Counted from the stretch's first letter, positions 16,978-25,819 are shown. The stretch: DNA of 34,741 nucleotides from Desulfamplus magnetovallimortis (GCF_900170035.1 NZ_LT828559.1:36531-71271), one strand, 5' to 3'. Translations and numbers: made by a program. The notes: a model not told the origin generated them from the letters alone.

Positions 16978-17182
16978 AACCATCATGATTGCGAGGGTAT
17001 CAAAGCGATGCATTAAAGTTTTTTATAAGAAAATCTCCGTAACATACTGATATACAACGACTTTAATGTTTTGTTGTGATGCGTCAGCAAACATGGGGGG
17101 TATAAGAAAGTCCCCGTCTTTTAAGGCTCTAAAGGACTTTCATGATTCGTTTTGGCAGATGGATCTGCCATGGCCGTTATAT
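16978..17182 (+). repeat. REP-like family A, one partial and two tandem copies
   Basis: A degenerate part (16980-17020) is followed by units at about 17018-17103 (AAGAAAATCTCC...CGACTTTAATG) and 17098-17182 (AAGAAAGTC...GGACTTTCATG, then GGCAGATGGATCTGCCATGG). The second unit's terminal palindrome GGCAGATGGATCTGCC is perfect. Confidence 0.75.
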
Positions 17183-17186
17183 ATAC

Positions 17187-17283
17187 TTTCCAGAAAAATA
17201 TTTTGTTTTTTGGTAAAAAATTAATCAAGATAACAGATAGTTAGACTTTTCCATTATCAATTTAATTATCTGGAATACTATAG
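17187..17283 (+). repeat. 98-bp family C repeat, copy 2
   Basis: Near-identical to 3010-3107. It begins CTTTCCAGAAAAATATTTTG and ends AATTATCTGGAATACTATA. The ends form an imperfect inverted repeat. Confidence 0.75.
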
Positions 17284-17315
17284 CAGGCATGTTATGGAAA
17301 CTATCTAATAAAAAA

Positions 17316-17379
17316 GGCATTCTTCATATCAACCCCAGATGATACTCCGGAAAGTATAGGGTGGTCAATGAAGAATGCC
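17316..17379. repeat. 64-bp hairpin with perfect 12-bp arms
   Basis: GGCATTCTTCAT (17316-17327) and ATGAAGAATGCC (17368-17379), with an inner imperfect pair ATACTCCGGAAAGTAT. Pieces ending in ATGCC after an A-rich stretch recur at 366-410, 4590-4616, 4866-4912 and 17405-17452, so this is probably part of another repeat family. Confidence 0.6.
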
Positions 17380-17471
17380 GTAAAAGGAAGGCTCTCTTCC
17401 GAAAATGGGGCAAACTGTCTTTAAAAGTGTAAATCGGGAAATGAATAATGCCGAGAATTAAATGAAATCTA

Positions 17472-17645
17472 CTCAAAGTCGACACCTATGATCTTGTAAG
17501 CCTTGTCAACACTGTCTGAATCAGGATTCCCAAGATTAACAAGATAAGGCAGGATTATCTATCCTGAGCATCCTATCCATCCTGGTTATCCTGGTTCAGA
17601 CAACTGCAATAACTTCTGAAAAAGCAATAAGATGTCGATTTTGAG
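17472..17645 (+). mobile_element. MITE-like 174-bp element (family B full copy 3)
   Basis: Left TIR CTCAAAGTCGACA at 17472, right TIR TGTCGATTTTGAG ending at 17645 (12 of 13 paired). A perfect, non-palindromic 6-bp target duplication AATCTA lies at 17466-17471 and 17646-17651. The right duplication includes the TAG stop (17651-17649) of the minus-strand lutBA gene. Confidence 0.9.
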
Positions 17646-17648
17646 AAT

Positions 17649-19955
17649 CTATATTATTTCCGCCAAATGGACAACTTTAAAACTTCTGTTCTGGTTAAGA
17701 GCACCTCCCCTAAGCTGCATTACACATCCTGGACACTCTGTTACAAGAATTTCTGCTCCTGTCTCTTCAACATCATTTAGTTTGCGTGTCAGAATCTCAC
17801 GGGATACAGCCGGAAAATTAACGGAAAAACTTCCGCCAAAACCGCAGCAGGTCTCCTCTTCATCTGCCTTTACAAACTCATGACCTGTCCTGCCAAGAAT
17901 CTCTTTTGGTTCATCTTTTATCCCGATACCGCGACAGAGGTGGCATGGAGAGTGCCATGTGATTTTCTTTCTATCAATATTTTTAAGCATGTTCTGGCCA
18001 TTTCCTGAATCCTGTAAATCTACAGCATTAAGGCTATCCATCCCTCCTGTCATGTAAATGAACTGACTGAAAGGCATCACTTTTTCTGCAAAATCGGTTG
18101 CAGATTTCCCAAGGATGCTGCCGGTCAAAAGAGGTACTGCGTGTTTAAGGTGGGAAGCACATGAAGCGCACAGTGTGACGATGTAATCAAGCTTAAGGCC
18201 CTTAAATGCATTTACATTCTGAATTGCTACATCTTTTGCTGCATCCTTTTCCCCCATGCTCAATGCAGGAAGGCCACAGCAGGATTGTCCCATGGGAAAC
18301 TCAAGGATAATTTTTTTGTCTTTTTGAGCATATTTTGAAAAAGCCAGAATCCCTGCCTCAAGTTGTTCAGGATATACAAAATCCTGCACACAGCCGGAAA
18401 AAATACCCACCCTGATAATGTTTTTGTCGTTGTCTTTAACGTTTTTCTGATTTTTCTGATCTGATTTTTCGCTTGTTGCAGCCACGGCCTTTATGCTTTC
18501 TGCACTCTGGTGCTCTTTTTTAATACTTTCCCAGCGGTCTCTGAAGGGGATTTTTGCAATTGCAGGAAGTCTTCTGAAGTTATGATCCTTTGCAAAGATC
18601 ATGGGAAGGTGTCTCAGATATGGAGTGTCACCTGTTACAGGCTTTTGTGCCACACTTGCAGCTCTTAAAAGTCCGTGGAACAGTTTTCTGTTTTTTAAAA
18701 CCTTTGCAAGCATAAGACTTTTTAAAGGATGTCCATCCTCATCCTGTATGCGGGTGTGAACCTCTTTGATAAGTCTTGGAAGGTCAATTCCACCTGCACA
18801 GACAGCCTTGCATGCTCCGCAGTTGGTGCAATTCTGGACAATATTCTTTGCATTTTCAGCACCATGAAAAAAATAGGTGGTGATAAGTCCAATTGCTCCG
18901 ATATATATGTAGCCAAGCTGATGTCCGCCAACCATACGATATACAGGACATACATTGGCACATGCTCCGCACCTTACACACTGTAAAATCTGGGCAAAGT
19001 CAGGATCAGATGCAATTTTGCTTCGTCCGTTATCTAAGAGCACAATGTGCATTTCCCGTTTTCCGGATGGAGTGGTTTTGCATTCAGATGGGCCTGTTAT
19101 CCATGTGACATATGAAGTGAGCCTTTGGCCTGTGGCATTTCTGGGAAGTACCTTTGCAACGGTCAATGCATCTTTAAGAGATGGAAGAAGCTTGTCAATT
19201 CCTGCAAGAGCCACATGCACCCGGGGCAGTGTTGTTGCAAGGCGGGCATTGCCTTCATTGGTTACAATACCTATGGTTCCTGTATCTGCAATAACGAAAT
19301 TTGCACCTGTAATTCCCATGTCAGCTTCAAGAAATTTTGACCTAAGCTCCTTTCTGGCCACTTTTACAAGGCGTTCAATCTCTGCATCCTGGTTTTTTCC
19401 TGTTACATCAGAAAAAAGGTCTGCCACCTGAAACCTGGAAAGATGGATCGCCGGCATTACCATGTGGGATGGCCCTTCATGGCGAAGCTGCACAATCCAT
19501 TCACCAAGGTCGGTCTCTGTAACATCAAGATTTTCCTTTTCCAGAAAGTGATTGAGATGAGTCTCTTCTGCTGTCATTGATTTTGATTTGATAATCTTCC
19601 GGGAGCCGCTGTTTTTTGCAATATCTGCGATAATTCTGTTAGCTTCATCTGCTGTGGCAGCCATATGCACCTGTATGCCGCACTCCTCAGCCTTTTTCCT
19701 GAACTGCACCAGAAGCTCACTGTTTTTCATGACAGCGTTTTTCTTAAGCTCTGCCACCTCTGCAATGAGTTCGTCAACACCTGTATCCATATCTGCAAAT
19801 GCATTTTTGCGGCTCTCTTTGTACGCTATTGCAAATTTGTCCATGGCACTTCGGAGGAAATCATTGGAAAGTGCGTTGTTGATGCGTTTTTTATAGGCAT
19901 TAATATGCTCTCCCCCACCTTCTGTTTTTTTTTCAACTGTTTGATCTATTCCCAT
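17649..19955 (-). CDS. lutB: LutB-LutA fusion: LUD-domain iron-sulfur protein joined to CCG-domain protein (L-lactate dehydrogenase subunits)
   Basis: 768 aa joining two Lut/Lld subunits normally encoded apart. Residues 1-310 form the LUD domain (ADTGTIGIVTNEGNARL, 223-239). Two [4Fe-4S] motifs follow: Cys326/329/332/336 (CVRCGACANVCP) and Cys376/379/382/386 (CTNCGACKAVC). A Lys/Gln-rich linker at about 480-512 leads to a LutA-like part (about 515-768) with two cysteine-rich CCG units (SCCGLPA...CASCASHL and HSPCHLCRG...CCGFGGSF...CPGCVMQL). A comparable fusion occurs in Desulfovibrio lactate loci (DVU3033 type). With LutC it should oxidise L-lactate to pyruvate at the cytosolic side of the membrane. 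The ATG at 19955 has only a distant GGAGG, so the start is less certain. The stop codon sits in a MITE target duplication. Confidence 0.9.
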   Translation of the reverse strand: MGIDQTVEKKTEGGGEHINAYKKRINNALSNDFLRSAMDKFAIAYKESRKNAFADMDTGVDELIAEVAELKKNAVMKNSELLVQFRKKAEECGIQVHMAATADEANRIIADIAKNSGSRKIIKSKSMTAEETHLNHFLEKENLDVTETDLGEWIVQLRHEGPSHMVMPAIHLSRFQVADLFSDVTGKNQDAEIERLVKVARKELRSKFLEADMGITGANFVIADTGTIGIVTNEGNARLATTLPRVHVALAGIDKLLPSLKDALTVAKVLPRNATGQRLTSYVTWITGPSECKTTPSGKREMHIVLLDNGRSKIASDPDFAQILQCVRCGACANVCPVYRMVGGHQLGYIYIGAIGLITTYFFHGAENAKNIVQNCTNCGACKAVCAGGIDLPRLIKEVHTRIQDEDGHPLKSLMLAKVLKNRKLFHGLLRAASVAQKPVTGDTPYLRHLPMIFAKDHNFRRLPAIAKIPFRDRWESIKKEHQSAESIKAVAATSEKSDQKNQKNVKDNDKNIIRVGIFSGCVQDFVYPEQLEAGILAFSKYAQKDKKIILEFPMGQSCCGLPALSMGEKDAAKDVAIQNVNAFKGLKLDYIVTLCASCASHLKHAVPLLTGSILGKSATDFAEKVMPFSQFIYMTGGMDSLNAVDLQDSGNGQNMLKNIDRKKITWHSPCHLCRGIGIKDEPKEILGRTGHEFVKADEEETCCGFGGSFSVNFPAVSREILTRKLNDVEETGAEILVTECPGCVMQLRGGALNQNRSFKVVHLAEII

Positions 19956-20080
19956 GATTAAGATTTTCTCAGCCTCCAGTCCATTTGTTGTGCATGTAGT
20001 ATTTTTTAAAACTGTATTTTGCTAAAACATCCTTCGTATCATTGAAAAAGTGTTATTCACCTTCCGGTTTACAGGTTTTG

Positions 20081-20713
20081 TTATTTTTCAATGTCATCCA
20101 GTAGAATGATATGAAGCTCCAGGGGGCCGTGAACCCCTATGGCCAGAACACGCTCAATGTCGGCAGTACGGCTTGGGCCTGTTATGAATGCAGTGTATGA
20201 GGATGGTTTTGATGTTAAAAGTTCAAGCTCTTCGCACATAGCAAGGGCACTTGGTCTGATATTTGATTTTAAAAGAAGAGCCACATGGATTTCGCTGATC
20301 ATGGTTGCAAGGCGTTTTTCTTCGGAGTCTGAGCTTACAACAAGAGTTCCGGTATCGGCGATGCCGTAATCTGCTGTCGTAATGCCAACATCTATTCCCG
20401 TACCATGATTTCTAAGGCTCTCTGTGATAAGATCGATGTTGTTGTCACTACAAAGTTTTGCCAGTATTTTCAGTTTATCTTCATCAAGATCCAAAGCTGC
20501 CATGGTTTTGCCATGCATGAGACTTATACGGCTGTCTGAGTCTCCTGTATGGGGAGTTTCAGAAGAACTGTTTGTCATCATCGCAGGCGATTTTTTTACA
20601 CATACAGATACCGCGATTTCCAGTGCATCTTGAATGCTCTGGGCCTCATGCACCATTGAGGATACCATGGATGTCTTTTTTTTGAATTCTGTCACTATGT
20701 CCATTTGAGTCAA
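20081..20713 (-). CDS. lutC: LutC (LldG) LUD-domain lactate utilization protein
   Basis: 210 aa with the LUD signature YGIADTGTLVVSSDSEEKRL near 117-136 and the family end VLAIGVHGPLELHIILLDD. It is the third Lut subunit; its exact role in the complex is poorly defined in the family. The start is TTG at 20713 with AGGAG 6 nt upstream, a better fit than the ATG at 20704, which would be 15 nt away. The gene lies 125 bp upstream of lutBA on the same strand, the order also seen in related lactate clusters. Confidence 0.9.
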   Translation of the reverse strand: MTQMDIVTEFKKKTSMVSSMVHEAQSIQDALEIAVSVCVKKSPAMMTNSSSETPHTGDSDSRISLMHGKTMAALDLDEDKLKILAKLCSDNNIDLITESLRNHGTGIDVGITTADYGIADTGTLVVSSDSEEKRLATMISEIHVALLLKSNIRPSALAMCEELELLTSKPSSYTAFITGPSRTADIERVLAIGVHGPLELHIILLDDIEK

Positions 20714-20797
20714 TTATATCTCCTGTTCAGAAATGACGAATTGCCAGTTACGATTTTTGTTATAAAGTCTCTTTGTTTCTGGTCAATCCAGGCTAGG

Positions 20798-21778
20798 TTA
20801 TTCAATAAATGTTGTTTTTGAAACCATGTCGCCAGTAATGGTTAATCCCCATTTCTCAAGCTGGGATCTGCTGAAATACAATTGTCCATTATCGGCTGTC
20901 TGGGGAGGAATTCTGCCGTGATTTTTATCTGCAAGCATTTTAAGAGCAAGCTCTCCTGCTTTTTTTCCCTGGGCTTTGCCAAAGAGGACATAGCCGCCAA
21001 TTGCTTTACCTTTACCCACTGTGAAATCCCAGAAAGCAAAAGGCGGAACCGGTGTATTGTCAGATGTCCATCCCAACACTTTATTTGCATCCACATGATT
21101 TCCTGCATCATCAACCAGTGTATGGTAAAGCCCTACGATAATTGCATCATAATCCTGATTTTTTGCCTCAAGGACACTCTTCTGCCATGTTCCAAAATTG
21201 TCAATGAGTTTTATATCTGCAATAATGCCTCCGAAAATCTGTCTCTCTTTTCCACTAAATACTTCAGTGTGAACAACCTTTGATGTTTCTCCTGAATCAA
21301 ACAGAATAAGAACCTTTTTTACTTCAAAAAAATCGTCAATATACTTGATGGAACGCTTCATCAGTGGACGCTCCAGAACTCCGGTGATATTATCAAATCG
21401 TGCCATATCATAATACCTTGGATTGTTGTTGATACCAAGATATACCACAGGAGTGGTTGTGACTGAGAATTTTTTGCCAAGATATTTCAGCGCATTATCG
21501 TCGCCTAGAATAACAAGGGAAGGTTTAAGCTCAAGGTATTTTTCCCAGGCCATCTGTGCTCTTTTGTCATACTCTGAAGCAGGCAGGCGTTTGGTATCCA
21601 TTTCAAAATATTGAAGGTCGTAACCATCCTTGAGAATATCTTTCAGACCTTCAATATAGCTTGCATCCCAGGGATATTCTGCATGATAGCTTTCAATTAC
21701 AAGAATGCTCTCTTTCTGGGCAAATAGGGATACAGGAATAGTCAGTAATAACGTTATTAAAAGAATGATTCGTTTCAT
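20798..21778 (-). CDS. Periplasmic ABC-type substrate-binding protein (ABC_sub_bind family), orphan
   Basis: 326 aa with a signal peptide (KRIILLITLLLTIPVSLFA, cleavage after about residue 20), so secreted to the periplasm. The fold matches the PF04392-type binding proteins: ILVIESYHAEYPWDASY, a nucleotide-like SLVILGDDNALKYLG segment, PVVYLGINNNPRYY, VKKVLILFDSG, and YDAIIVGLYHTL. ATG 21778 has AAGGA about 6 nt upstream. No ABC permease or ATPase lies beside it; it sits between TRAP transporter genes and lutC. Such proteins are also used as sensory input partners for receptors. Ligand unknown; a link to lactate or another organic acid is inference from position. Confidence 0.8.
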   Translation of the reverse strand: MKRIILLITLLLTIPVSLFAQKESILVIESYHAEYPWDASYIEGLKDILKDGYDLQYFEMDTKRLPASEYDKRAQMAWEKYLELKPSLVILGDDNALKYLGKKFSVTTTPVVYLGINNNPRYYDMARFDNITGVLERPLMKRSIKYIDDFFEVKKVLILFDSGETSKVVHTEVFSGKERQIFGGIIADIKLIDNFGTWQKSVLEAKNQDYDAIIVGLYHTLVDDAGNHVDANKVLGWTSDNTPVPPFAFWDFTVGKGKAIGGYVLFGKAQGKKAGELALKMLADKNHGRIPPQTADNGQLYFSRSQLEKWGLTITGDMVSKTTFIE

Positions 21779-21877
21779 AATAATCCTTTTGTCTGTTTTT
21801 TTAAATACTTCCTGCTTTTGCAGAAGATAAATGGAATGGGTATAACGGCCATGGCAGAAACCTTTGCAACAGTGATG

Positions 21878-21967
21878 CTGTCTGAATAAGGATACCCAAG
21901 ATTAACAAAGATAAGGCAGGATTATCTATCCTGACCATCCTATCCATCCTGGTTATCCTGATTCAGA
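21878..21967. repeat. CAGGAT palindrome (family B core), stand-alone copy
   Basis: CTGTCTGAATAAGGAT at the left, ATCCTGATTCAGA at the right, 90 bp. The TIRs of the full element are absent or decayed. It lies within the presumed dctPQM-lut transcription unit, between dctM and the binding-protein gene. Confidence 0.75.
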
Positions 21968-22030
21968 AAAATGCAATAATTGCCGGACTCAAGTTGCAAT
22001 TATTCGTTGATTCTATGAAACTTTTTTATA

Positions 22031-23377
22031 TTATGATGCTCCAAAGAATATACCAGGAAGCCATGTTACGATACCTGGAAAGAGGGATAGAATTGCAAGA
22101 CTTAAAAGCTGAATAAGAACAAAAGGCATGATTCCTTTGTAGATATGCATCATTGTATAACCTTCGGGTGCTACACCTTTAAAATAGAAGAGGGCATATC
22201 CAAATGGCGGGGTCAGAAATGATGTCTGGAGATTTACGCACATTAGCATGGAAAACCATAGTGGATCAAAACCTATCTCCATGGCAATGGGCATGAATAT
22301 GGGAACAGTTACAAGCAAAATGGCAGCCCAGTCAATGAACATGCCCATGAAAAAGACTATGAGCATCATGATGGCAAGAATTGCCCATTTGTTCATTCCG
22401 CTTCCTATGAGGAGATCAGCAACAACATCGCCGCCACCCATCCCTAAAAACACAGTACTGAAAAACTTTCCGCCAATAAAAAGCATCATTACCATTGATG
22501 TTGTTTTAAGTGTTGCATAGGCTGACTCTTTAAGTACTGTCATATTGAGTTTTTTACTTGCAAATGCAAGGATCATTGCACCGCTTGCCCCAAGTCCGGC
22601 AGCTTCTGTAGGAGTTGCAACACCAGCCAGAATGGTACCCATTACCGCAAGTATAAGTGCAAGGGGCGGTACCAGGGATTTCATTGTCATTGTCCATTTC
22701 TGGGCTGCTGTATATTTTGAGGCTTCAGCTTTTGAAATTGGAGGGCCAAGCTGGGGATTGATGTTACAGCGAATAAAGATATAGATAAAATACATTGATG
22801 CCAGCATCATGCCAGGAAGAATTGCACCGGCAAAGAGATTTCCTACAGATGTCTCCTTCATGCCCGTGAGGCCACCAAAAACAACCATCATGATACTTGG
22901 TGGAATAAGTATCCCAAGGGTTCCTGATGCGCATATGATACCGCTTGCAAGCTCTTTTTGATATCCCTTGCTCATAAGGGCAGGTGTTGCCAGAAGGCCC
23001 ATGGCAACCACCGAGGCTCCAATAATACCTGTAGTTGCGGCAAATACTGTGCAGACAACAACAACAGCCAGGCCAAGCCCGCCTTTAAGTCCGCCCAATA
23101 CCACATAGAGAGATTCAAACAGGGCTTCGGAGACTTTTGATCTGTCCAGGAGCTGTGCCATGAGAATAAAAAGAGGGATGGCAACAAGAGTGTAGTTATT
23201 CATCAGGCCCCACGCATTGTTGGCAAACATGTCAAAGAGCATGGGAATGGAGAATCCGTTATCAATAAGACCAAAGAGTGTCGCCACTGCGGCCAGCGTG
23301 TATGCCAGTGGGTGGCCAAGTGTGATGGCCAGAACCAGTGTGGCGAACATCGCCACTGTCATGAATTCGAGACTCAT
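22031..23377 (-). CDS. dctM: TRAP transporter large permease DctM
   Basis: 448 aa inner-membrane protein with about a dozen hydrophobic segments. Family features are TLGHPLAYTLAAVATLFGL near the start, the GIIGASVVAMGLLATPALMSKGY region, GTLGILIPPSIMMVVFG and ATPTEAAGLGASGAMIL. ATG 23377 has GAGG 9 nt upstream. It carries out sodium-driven uptake of an organic acid with DctQ and DctP. The locus suggests lactate or another 2-hydroxy- or 2-oxoacid. 169 bp separate it from dctQ. Confidence 0.95.
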   Translation of the reverse strand: MSLEFMTVAMFATLVLAITLGHPLAYTLAAVATLFGLIDNGFSIPMLFDMFANNAWGLMNNYTLVAIPLFILMAQLLDRSKVSEALFESLYVVLGGLKGGLGLAVVVVCTVFAATTGIIGASVVAMGLLATPALMSKGYQKELASGIICASGTLGILIPPSIMMVVFGGLTGMKETSVGNLFAGAILPGMMLASMYFIYIFIRCNINPQLGPPISKAEASKYTAAQKWTMTMKSLVPPLALILAVMGTILAGVATPTEAAGLGASGAMILAFASKKLNMTVLKESAYATLKTTSMVMMLFIGGKFFSTVFLGMGGGDVVADLLIGSGMNKWAILAIMMLIVFFMGMFIDWAAILLVTVPIFMPIAMEIGFDPLWFSMLMCVNLQTSFLTPPFGYALFYFKGVAPEGYTMMHIYKGIMPFVLIQLLSLAILSLFPGIVTWLPGIFFGAS

Positions 23378-23546
23378 GTGAATACCTCATTTTTAATATT
23401 TGTTTGCCGAAAATTAACGTGAATTTAAAAATCTGTAATATTTACCGTGAAAATGGCTCTCATTTTCATTCACGGGGTGATTGATACGCAATCATGCCCG
23501 TGTAATCCTGCAATTGACTTTTTCCTGGAAATCGTGACTTGAAGGG

Positions 23547-24041
23547 TTATTTCCTAAGAGAATTGATATCATTGATCAGGTTGGCAACTCCCTGAAGCAG
23601 AAGAAAGAGAAAACAGACTGCCATGAGGAGCTTCAGTGGCCATATGGGAGGTGCCCAGCTTGTGGAGTTGACCTCAAGTCCCATGGTGGAGGAGATACCG
23701 AATTTTAATGCCCAGATTGTCATGCAGATCATTACCGGCATGAAAAAGAGAATATTTGTAATAACTTTAAAGATGCTCTGTTTTTTTTCAGAAAAAAGAG
23801 AAGTAAAAATATCCACCTTTACATGGCCGTCATGGACATCAGTGTATGCCATGCCGAACATATAGTGGAGTCCGTAGAGGAAGGTTGTTGCCTCAAAACC
23901 CCATGTTGTGGGTGCATTGAAGGCATATCTCATGAATACTTCGTAAACCACAATAAACAGAAGTGGGTAGATGAGAAAAGATGCCCATTCCCCCTCTTTT
24001 CTGCTGATGGTCTGTAAAACATTTGAAGTTGATTCCAGCAT
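23547..24041 (-). CDS. dctQ: TRAP transporter small permease DctQ
   Basis: 164 aa with four hydrophobic segments (about 20-40, 55-75, 97-118, 135-155) and the family-like YEVFMRYAFNAPTTWGFE after the first. I choose ATG 24041 because AAGGA lies 8 nt upstream. An in-frame ATG at 24065 abuts a palindromic repeat and would put the RBS inside the gene. The partner DctM lies downstream. Confidence 0.9.
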   Translation of the reverse strand: MLESTSNVLQTISRKEGEWASFLIYPLLFIVVYEVFMRYAFNAPTTWGFEATTFLYGLHYMFGMAYTDVHDGHVKVDIFTSLFSEKKQSIFKVITNILFFMPVMICMTIWALKFGISSTMGLEVNSTSWAPPIWPLKLLMAVCFLFLLLQGVANLINDINSLRK

Positions 24042-24068
24042 TGCAAGATTCCTTATTAATTGCATTTT

Positions 24069-24204
24069 TCTGAATCAGGATAAACAGAATTTACAGGTTA
24101 ATGCTGTCCGTCACGATTTTTATCCTGTAAATCCCGGCTATCCTGGTTATCCTGATTCAGACACTATTAAGAAAGCTCAAGTGACGCCAGGTGTCAAGTT
24201 TGAG
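24069..24204 (+). repeat. Partial family B element between dctP and dctQ
   Basis: Core palindrome 24069-24162 (TCTGAATCAGGAT...ATCCTGATTCAGAC) plus a right flank ending GTGTCAAGTTTGAG, a diverged form of the right TIR TGTCGATTTTGAG. No left TIR is seen. It lies in the dctP-dctQ gap, with the TIR remnant 12 bp from the dctP stop. Confidence 0.65.
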
Positions 24205-24216
24205 TATTGAAAGGGG

Positions 24217-25365
24217 TTATTCTGTAATCTGGCCGCTAATATATCTTTCATATGGCCATGGAGTTGCACCACTTCTGGCATCTCTCCAGTCTGCATAGCT
24301 TTCCAGGAACTCTTCCTGGGAATCCATAACTTTTTTTACATCAGGATATTTTGTTTTCAGATCATCAATGTATGCCTTTGTGGTTTTACGGAACTCAATC
24401 AGTGTCTCTTTGTCCATTTTTACGATTTCCACTTTTTCTTTAAAAAGACGAATTGCCTTGGCATTGAGGCTGTTGATCCAGTTGTAGCTCCAAAGCTGAG
24501 TCTCTTTGGCACAGATATCAATGATCCATTTAAGGTCTTCAGGAAGTTTATTGTAGGCATCTTGATTAAAGAAAAGAGCGCACTGGATACCTGGTTGATG
24601 GACACCTGGTTGAATGGCATATTTCGTAATTTCGTCAAAACCCATGGGATAGTTGATGGCAGGAGAGGAGAACTCGGCAGCGTCAATAACGCCACGCTCA
24701 AGGGCAAGATAGACTTCGCCGCCAGGAAGGGGGCTTACAGATGCGCCAAGGTTGTTCATGATATCCATGTACCATCCAGGAGTTCGAAGCCTCATACCCT
24801 TGAAATCTTCCATTTTTGTGGCTTTTTTGTTGGAGAAAAGTCCCATCTCCTGACCGCACTGACCTCCGGGAAGGGCAAAGAGATTGAATTTACCATATAT
24901 CTCCTGCATAAGCTCAAGGCCACCTTTTTCGTAAAGCCAGATGTTGTATCCTTCTGCATCAAGACCAAAAGGGACAGATGCGAATGCAACAAACGCCTCG
25001 TTTTTACCTTTCCAGTAACCTGGCCAGTCATGACCAACCTGAGCAGAACCTTTGCTTACAGCGTCAAAACTCTGCATTGCAGGAACAAGTTCGCCTGCTG
25101 AAAAAGGTTTAATATCAAGGCGACCGGCAGATGCCAGACGAACACTGTCTGCAAAATGGACGGCGATATCGTAGAATAGAAGTCCCTTGGACCAGGGCAT
25201 AACCATTTTCCAGCGAACTTTTTCATCAGAAGGTTTGAATGAGACGCGCTGTGCATCTTTGTGGCGGGGGTCTTCTCCAAATTTTTCACGTTTTGCAAAT
25301 GCATTTGGAACAATGAGACAAAGGGTTATTAGGCAGGCAATCATTAAGGTTAAAGCTTTTTTCAT
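24217..25365 (-). CDS. dctP: TRAP transporter substrate-binding protein DctP
   Basis: 382 aa periplasmic binding protein with a signal peptide (KKALTLMIACLITLCLIVPNAFA, shown here as the stretch before about residue 24). The mature part has WKMVMPWSKGLLFYDIAVHFAD, the FKGMRLRTPGWYMDIMNNLG region and PGGEVYLALERGVIDAAEFS. These match the DctP family, whose arginine in the RTPG segment usually binds the ligand carboxylate. ATG 25365 follows GGAGGA at about 9 nt. It is the first gene of the minus-strand unit and is driven by the promoter at 25559-25588 with an operator at the -10. Confidence 0.94.
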   Translation of the reverse strand: MKKALTLMIACLITLCLIVPNAFAKREKFGEDPRHKDAQRVSFKPSDEKVRWKMVMPWSKGLLFYDIAVHFADSVRLASAGRLDIKPFSAGELVPAMQSFDAVSKGSAQVGHDWPGYWKGKNEAFVAFASVPFGLDAEGYNIWLYEKGGLELMQEIYGKFNLFALPGGQCGQEMGLFSNKKATKMEDFKGMRLRTPGWYMDIMNNLGASVSPLPGGEVYLALERGVIDAAEFSSPAINYPMGFDEITKYAIQPGVHQPGIQCALFFNQDAYNKLPEDLKWIIDICAKETQLWSYNWINSLNAKAIRLFKEKVEIVKMDKETLIEFRKTTKAYIDDLKTKYPDVKKVMDSQEEFLESYADWRDARSGATPWPYERYISGQITE

Positions 25366-25547
25366 TGTGTTGTGTCCTCCATTGATAATGGCTTAAATGA
25401 AATGTTATTCTGGTTTTATTGTACGAAATCGCCATATCGGCGCTACGACCTCTTTGTGGTGTCTGTAACCTCCTTTCCTGGAAAAATTTTTGGATTGTCC
25501 AGCATACCAATGATTTGTTTCTTGCTAAGATGAGTATGAATTTCTTA

Positions 25548-25558
25548 TGGTATGACCA
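25548..25558. promoter_or_regulatory. GntR/FadR-type operator 1
   Basis: TGGTATGACCA, a TGGT-N3-ACCA palindrome inside TTATGGTATGACCAATAA. It directly abuts the -10 of the dctP promoter, so binding should block dctP transcription. Confidence 0.75.
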
Positions 25559-25588
25559 ATAATAAATGGAAGTGATCTGACTTGTCAA
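25559..25588 (-). promoter_or_regulatory. Sigma70-type promoter of dctP
   Basis: Minus strand TTGACA (25588-25583), 17-18 nt spacer, TTATTA/TATTAT (25565-25559). About 195 nt before the dctP start, with operator 1 immediately downstream. Confidence 0.7.
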
Positions 25589-25772
25589 GAAAAAAAATAA
25601 AATATTTGAATTTATTTTTTATCTCTGTTATAGGTAAAGAAATCACATGAAAATTAAGGTGTTTATTCAAAAAATCCAATTTGCTTTAAAATTCATAATC
25701 CCATTAAAATAGCCTTTAAATGTCTTACTAAGTTGTTAAGTGATAACGCCGTAGAGCAAAAAAACATTAAAT

Positions 25773-25783
25773 TGGTATTACCA
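25773..25783. promoter_or_regulatory. GntR/FadR-type operator 2
   Basis: TGGTATTACCA, a perfect TGGT-N3-ACCA palindrome in context AAATTGGTATTACCATAT, close to the AATTGGTnnnACCAATT class known for PdhR and LldR. About 40 nt before the glcD start. Confidence 0.75.
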
Positions 25784-25791
25784 TATTTATA

Positions 25792-25802
25792 AGGTCATAC
25801 CA
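25792..25802. promoter_or_regulatory. GntR/FadR-type operator 3
   Basis: AGGTCATACCA, one mismatch from TGGTCATACCA, which is operator 1 read on the other strand. Its centre is 19 bp from operator 2, on about the same helix face. Confidence 0.6.
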
Positions 25803-25819
25803 TAATCAAAAAGGACGAT

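Larger units (their letters stand above)
25366..25819. other. Divergent regulatory region between dctP and glcD
   Basis: 454 bp, AT-rich, free of the repeats that fill other gaps. It holds three GntR-type operators and a strong dctP promoter. The glcD promoter is less clear: TTGCTT (25681) and TAAAAT (25705) with an 18-nt spacer is the best I see, at low confidence. Confidence 0.7.

Noticed and set aside
18722-19431. Long frames on the strand opposite lutBA
   Set aside because: They are shadows of a well-supported coding region with clear Fe-S motifs.
25681-25710. glcD promoter TTGCTT-N18-TAAAAT
   Set aside because: Weak match and more than 60 bp upstream of the operators; not strong enough to list as a feature.
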